Below are positions 29,924-30,485 of a stretch of 30,485 bases of DNA, piece by piece. Every line of letters starts with the position of its first letter. Position 1 is the stretch's first letter. Under the pieces are notes generated by a model. It made no database searches. It worked only from the letters and a program-made list of their open reading frames with translations, and was not told where the DNA came from. A program made the translations under genes and the position numbers. The stretch is from JAFGQJ01 sp964588525 (GTDB taxonomy: Bacteria; Spirochaetota; Spirochaetia; SZUA-6; DRHE01): positions 1 through 30,485 of the forward strand of contig CAZPQC010000035.1 in assembly GCA_964588525.1 (NCBI GenBank). Direction: 5' to 3'.

Positions 29924-30485
29924 GTGAGGAACACACTGGTTCGCAGAATCTGGAAGGAACGCAGCGGCTACGCCTTCATAGCTCCTCTGCTGGCGTATAT
30001 GGGGATGTTCATCTTCCTGCCCGTAGTCTTCATGATCGTGCTGTCCTTTAGCCGCCATGAATTCCTGAGACCGGCCAAGAACATGATGGTCGGGCTGGCC
30101 AACTACGCCGAATGGTTTCGGGATCCCGCGGTTTGGGAGACCTTCAAGCACACCCTCTACTTCCTGGCCATGTACATCCCGACCCACGTGCTCTACGGCC
30201 TGATCCTGGCCCTGCTCACCAACAGCGTCGTGAACCGGCGGGCAGCCACCGTCTATAGAAGTCTGCTCTACCTCCCCGTGGTCCTGCCCCTGCCGATCGT
30301 GGCCTACGCCTGGAAGTGGATGTACGACCCCACCATCGGGGTCTTCACCCATATCATCAAGGATTTCCTCGGCCTTCCCTTTCCTTTCAAAGGGTGGCTG
30401 ATCGACGAGCGTCTGGCCATGCCTTCGATCGCCATCATGAGCGTCTGGCAGTACTCGGGGTGGATCATGATGCTGTTCCTCGTGG
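29924..30485 (+). CDS. Sugar-type ABC transporter permease, MalF/UgpA class (cut by window edge)
   Basis: Open frame of 187 residues to the window end. The likely start is GTG 29924 (MRNTLVRRIWKERSGYAF), with the purine-rich AAGGGGGG 10-17 bases upstream. The first membrane segment is FIAPLLAYMGMFIFLPVVFM, followed by VLSFSRHEFL and VGLANYAEWFRDPAVWETF. Later come FLAMYIPTHVLYGLILALLT and RSLLYLPVVLPLPIVAYAWK, as in MalF-like permeases. The EAA loop and the C-terminal part lie outside the window. It belongs with the binding protein at 28557-29816. Confidence 0.85.
   Translation, partial: MRNTLVRRIWKERSGYAFIAPLLAYMGMFIFLPVVFMIVLSFSRHEFLRPAKNMMVGLANYAEWFRDPAVWETFKHTLYFLAMYIPTHVLYGLILALLTNSVVNRRAATVYRSLLYLPVVLPLPIVAYAWKWMYDPTIGVFTHIIKDFLGLPFPFKGWLIDERLAMPSIAIMSVWQYSGWIMMLFLV

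Noticed and set aside
1..30485. tRNA, rRNA, CRISPR arrays, insertion sequences, phage or integrase genes
   Set aside because: I looked for direct-repeat arrays, terminal inverted repeats, transposase or integrase motifs and tRNA-like folds and found none that I could support.

Overview
The window looks like chromosomal DNA from a free-living, fairly GC-rich (by eye high-50s percent) spirochaete. Clues are the substrate-binding-protein N-termini that end in an 'LFAGG' type cleavage region, a Bmp/PnrA-type nucleoside transport operon and a periplasmic GlpQ. This is inferred from protein style only. I see no rRNA, tRNA, CRISPR array, insertion sequence or phage gene. The window holds 27 protein genes, two of them cut by the window ends, and no gene-free stretch over 300 bases.

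Layout. (1) 1-500, minus: start of a secreted protein of unknown function. (2) 756-4397, plus: a compact operon with a B12-dependent methionine synthase activation-domain protein, a SagB-type nitroreductase, an acyl-ACP thioesterase and a dihydrolipoamide-dehydrogenase-like flavoprotein whose redox Cys pair is incomplete. (3) 13727-4410, minus: a purine-nucleoside type operon that opens with a triple-GAF hybrid histidine kinase, then nucleoside hydrolase, BMP lipoprotein, double ATPase, two permeases and a second nucleoside hydrolase. (4) 18093-13898, minus: a UgpB-UgpA-UgpE-like glycerophosphodiester/glycerol-3-phosphate importer without its ATPase, ending in GlpQ. (5) 18653-18225, minus: a small secreted protein. 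(6) 18883-24381, plus: five overlapping genes, GlpA-like glycerol-3-phosphate dehydrogenase, SdhB/FrdB-like iron-sulfur protein, PhnD-like binding protein, membrane histidine kinase and NtrC-family sigma-54 response regulator. (7) 24540-28462, plus: an FbpABC/AfuABC-type ABC importer with a textbook sigma-54 promoter and a nested 42-bp palindrome in front of it. (8) 28557-30485, plus: binding protein and first permease (cut) of a sugar-type ABC importer.

How it fits together. Regions 4, 6 and 7 form a coherent organophosphate theme. GlpQ would release glycerol-3-phosphate from phosphodiesters and the Ugp-like system would import it or its diesters. GlpA plus an SdhB-like electron-transfer protein would oxidise it. 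A binding protein/kinase/sigma-54 regulator cascade would switch on the AfuABC-type importer. AfuA-type proteins are known to bind sugar phosphates in some bacteria, and the Salmonella Pgt and Staphylococcus Hpt systems are precedents for sensing phosphorylated carbon sources with a binding protein plus a kinase. The ligand here is inferred, not shown.

The strongest direct sequence signals are the sigma-54 promoter at 24464-24479 and the concentric dyads at 24383-24424. The most unusual gene arrangement is the pairing of a GlpA-type flavoprotein with an SdhB-type iron-sulfur protein, translationally coupled to a sensory cascade.
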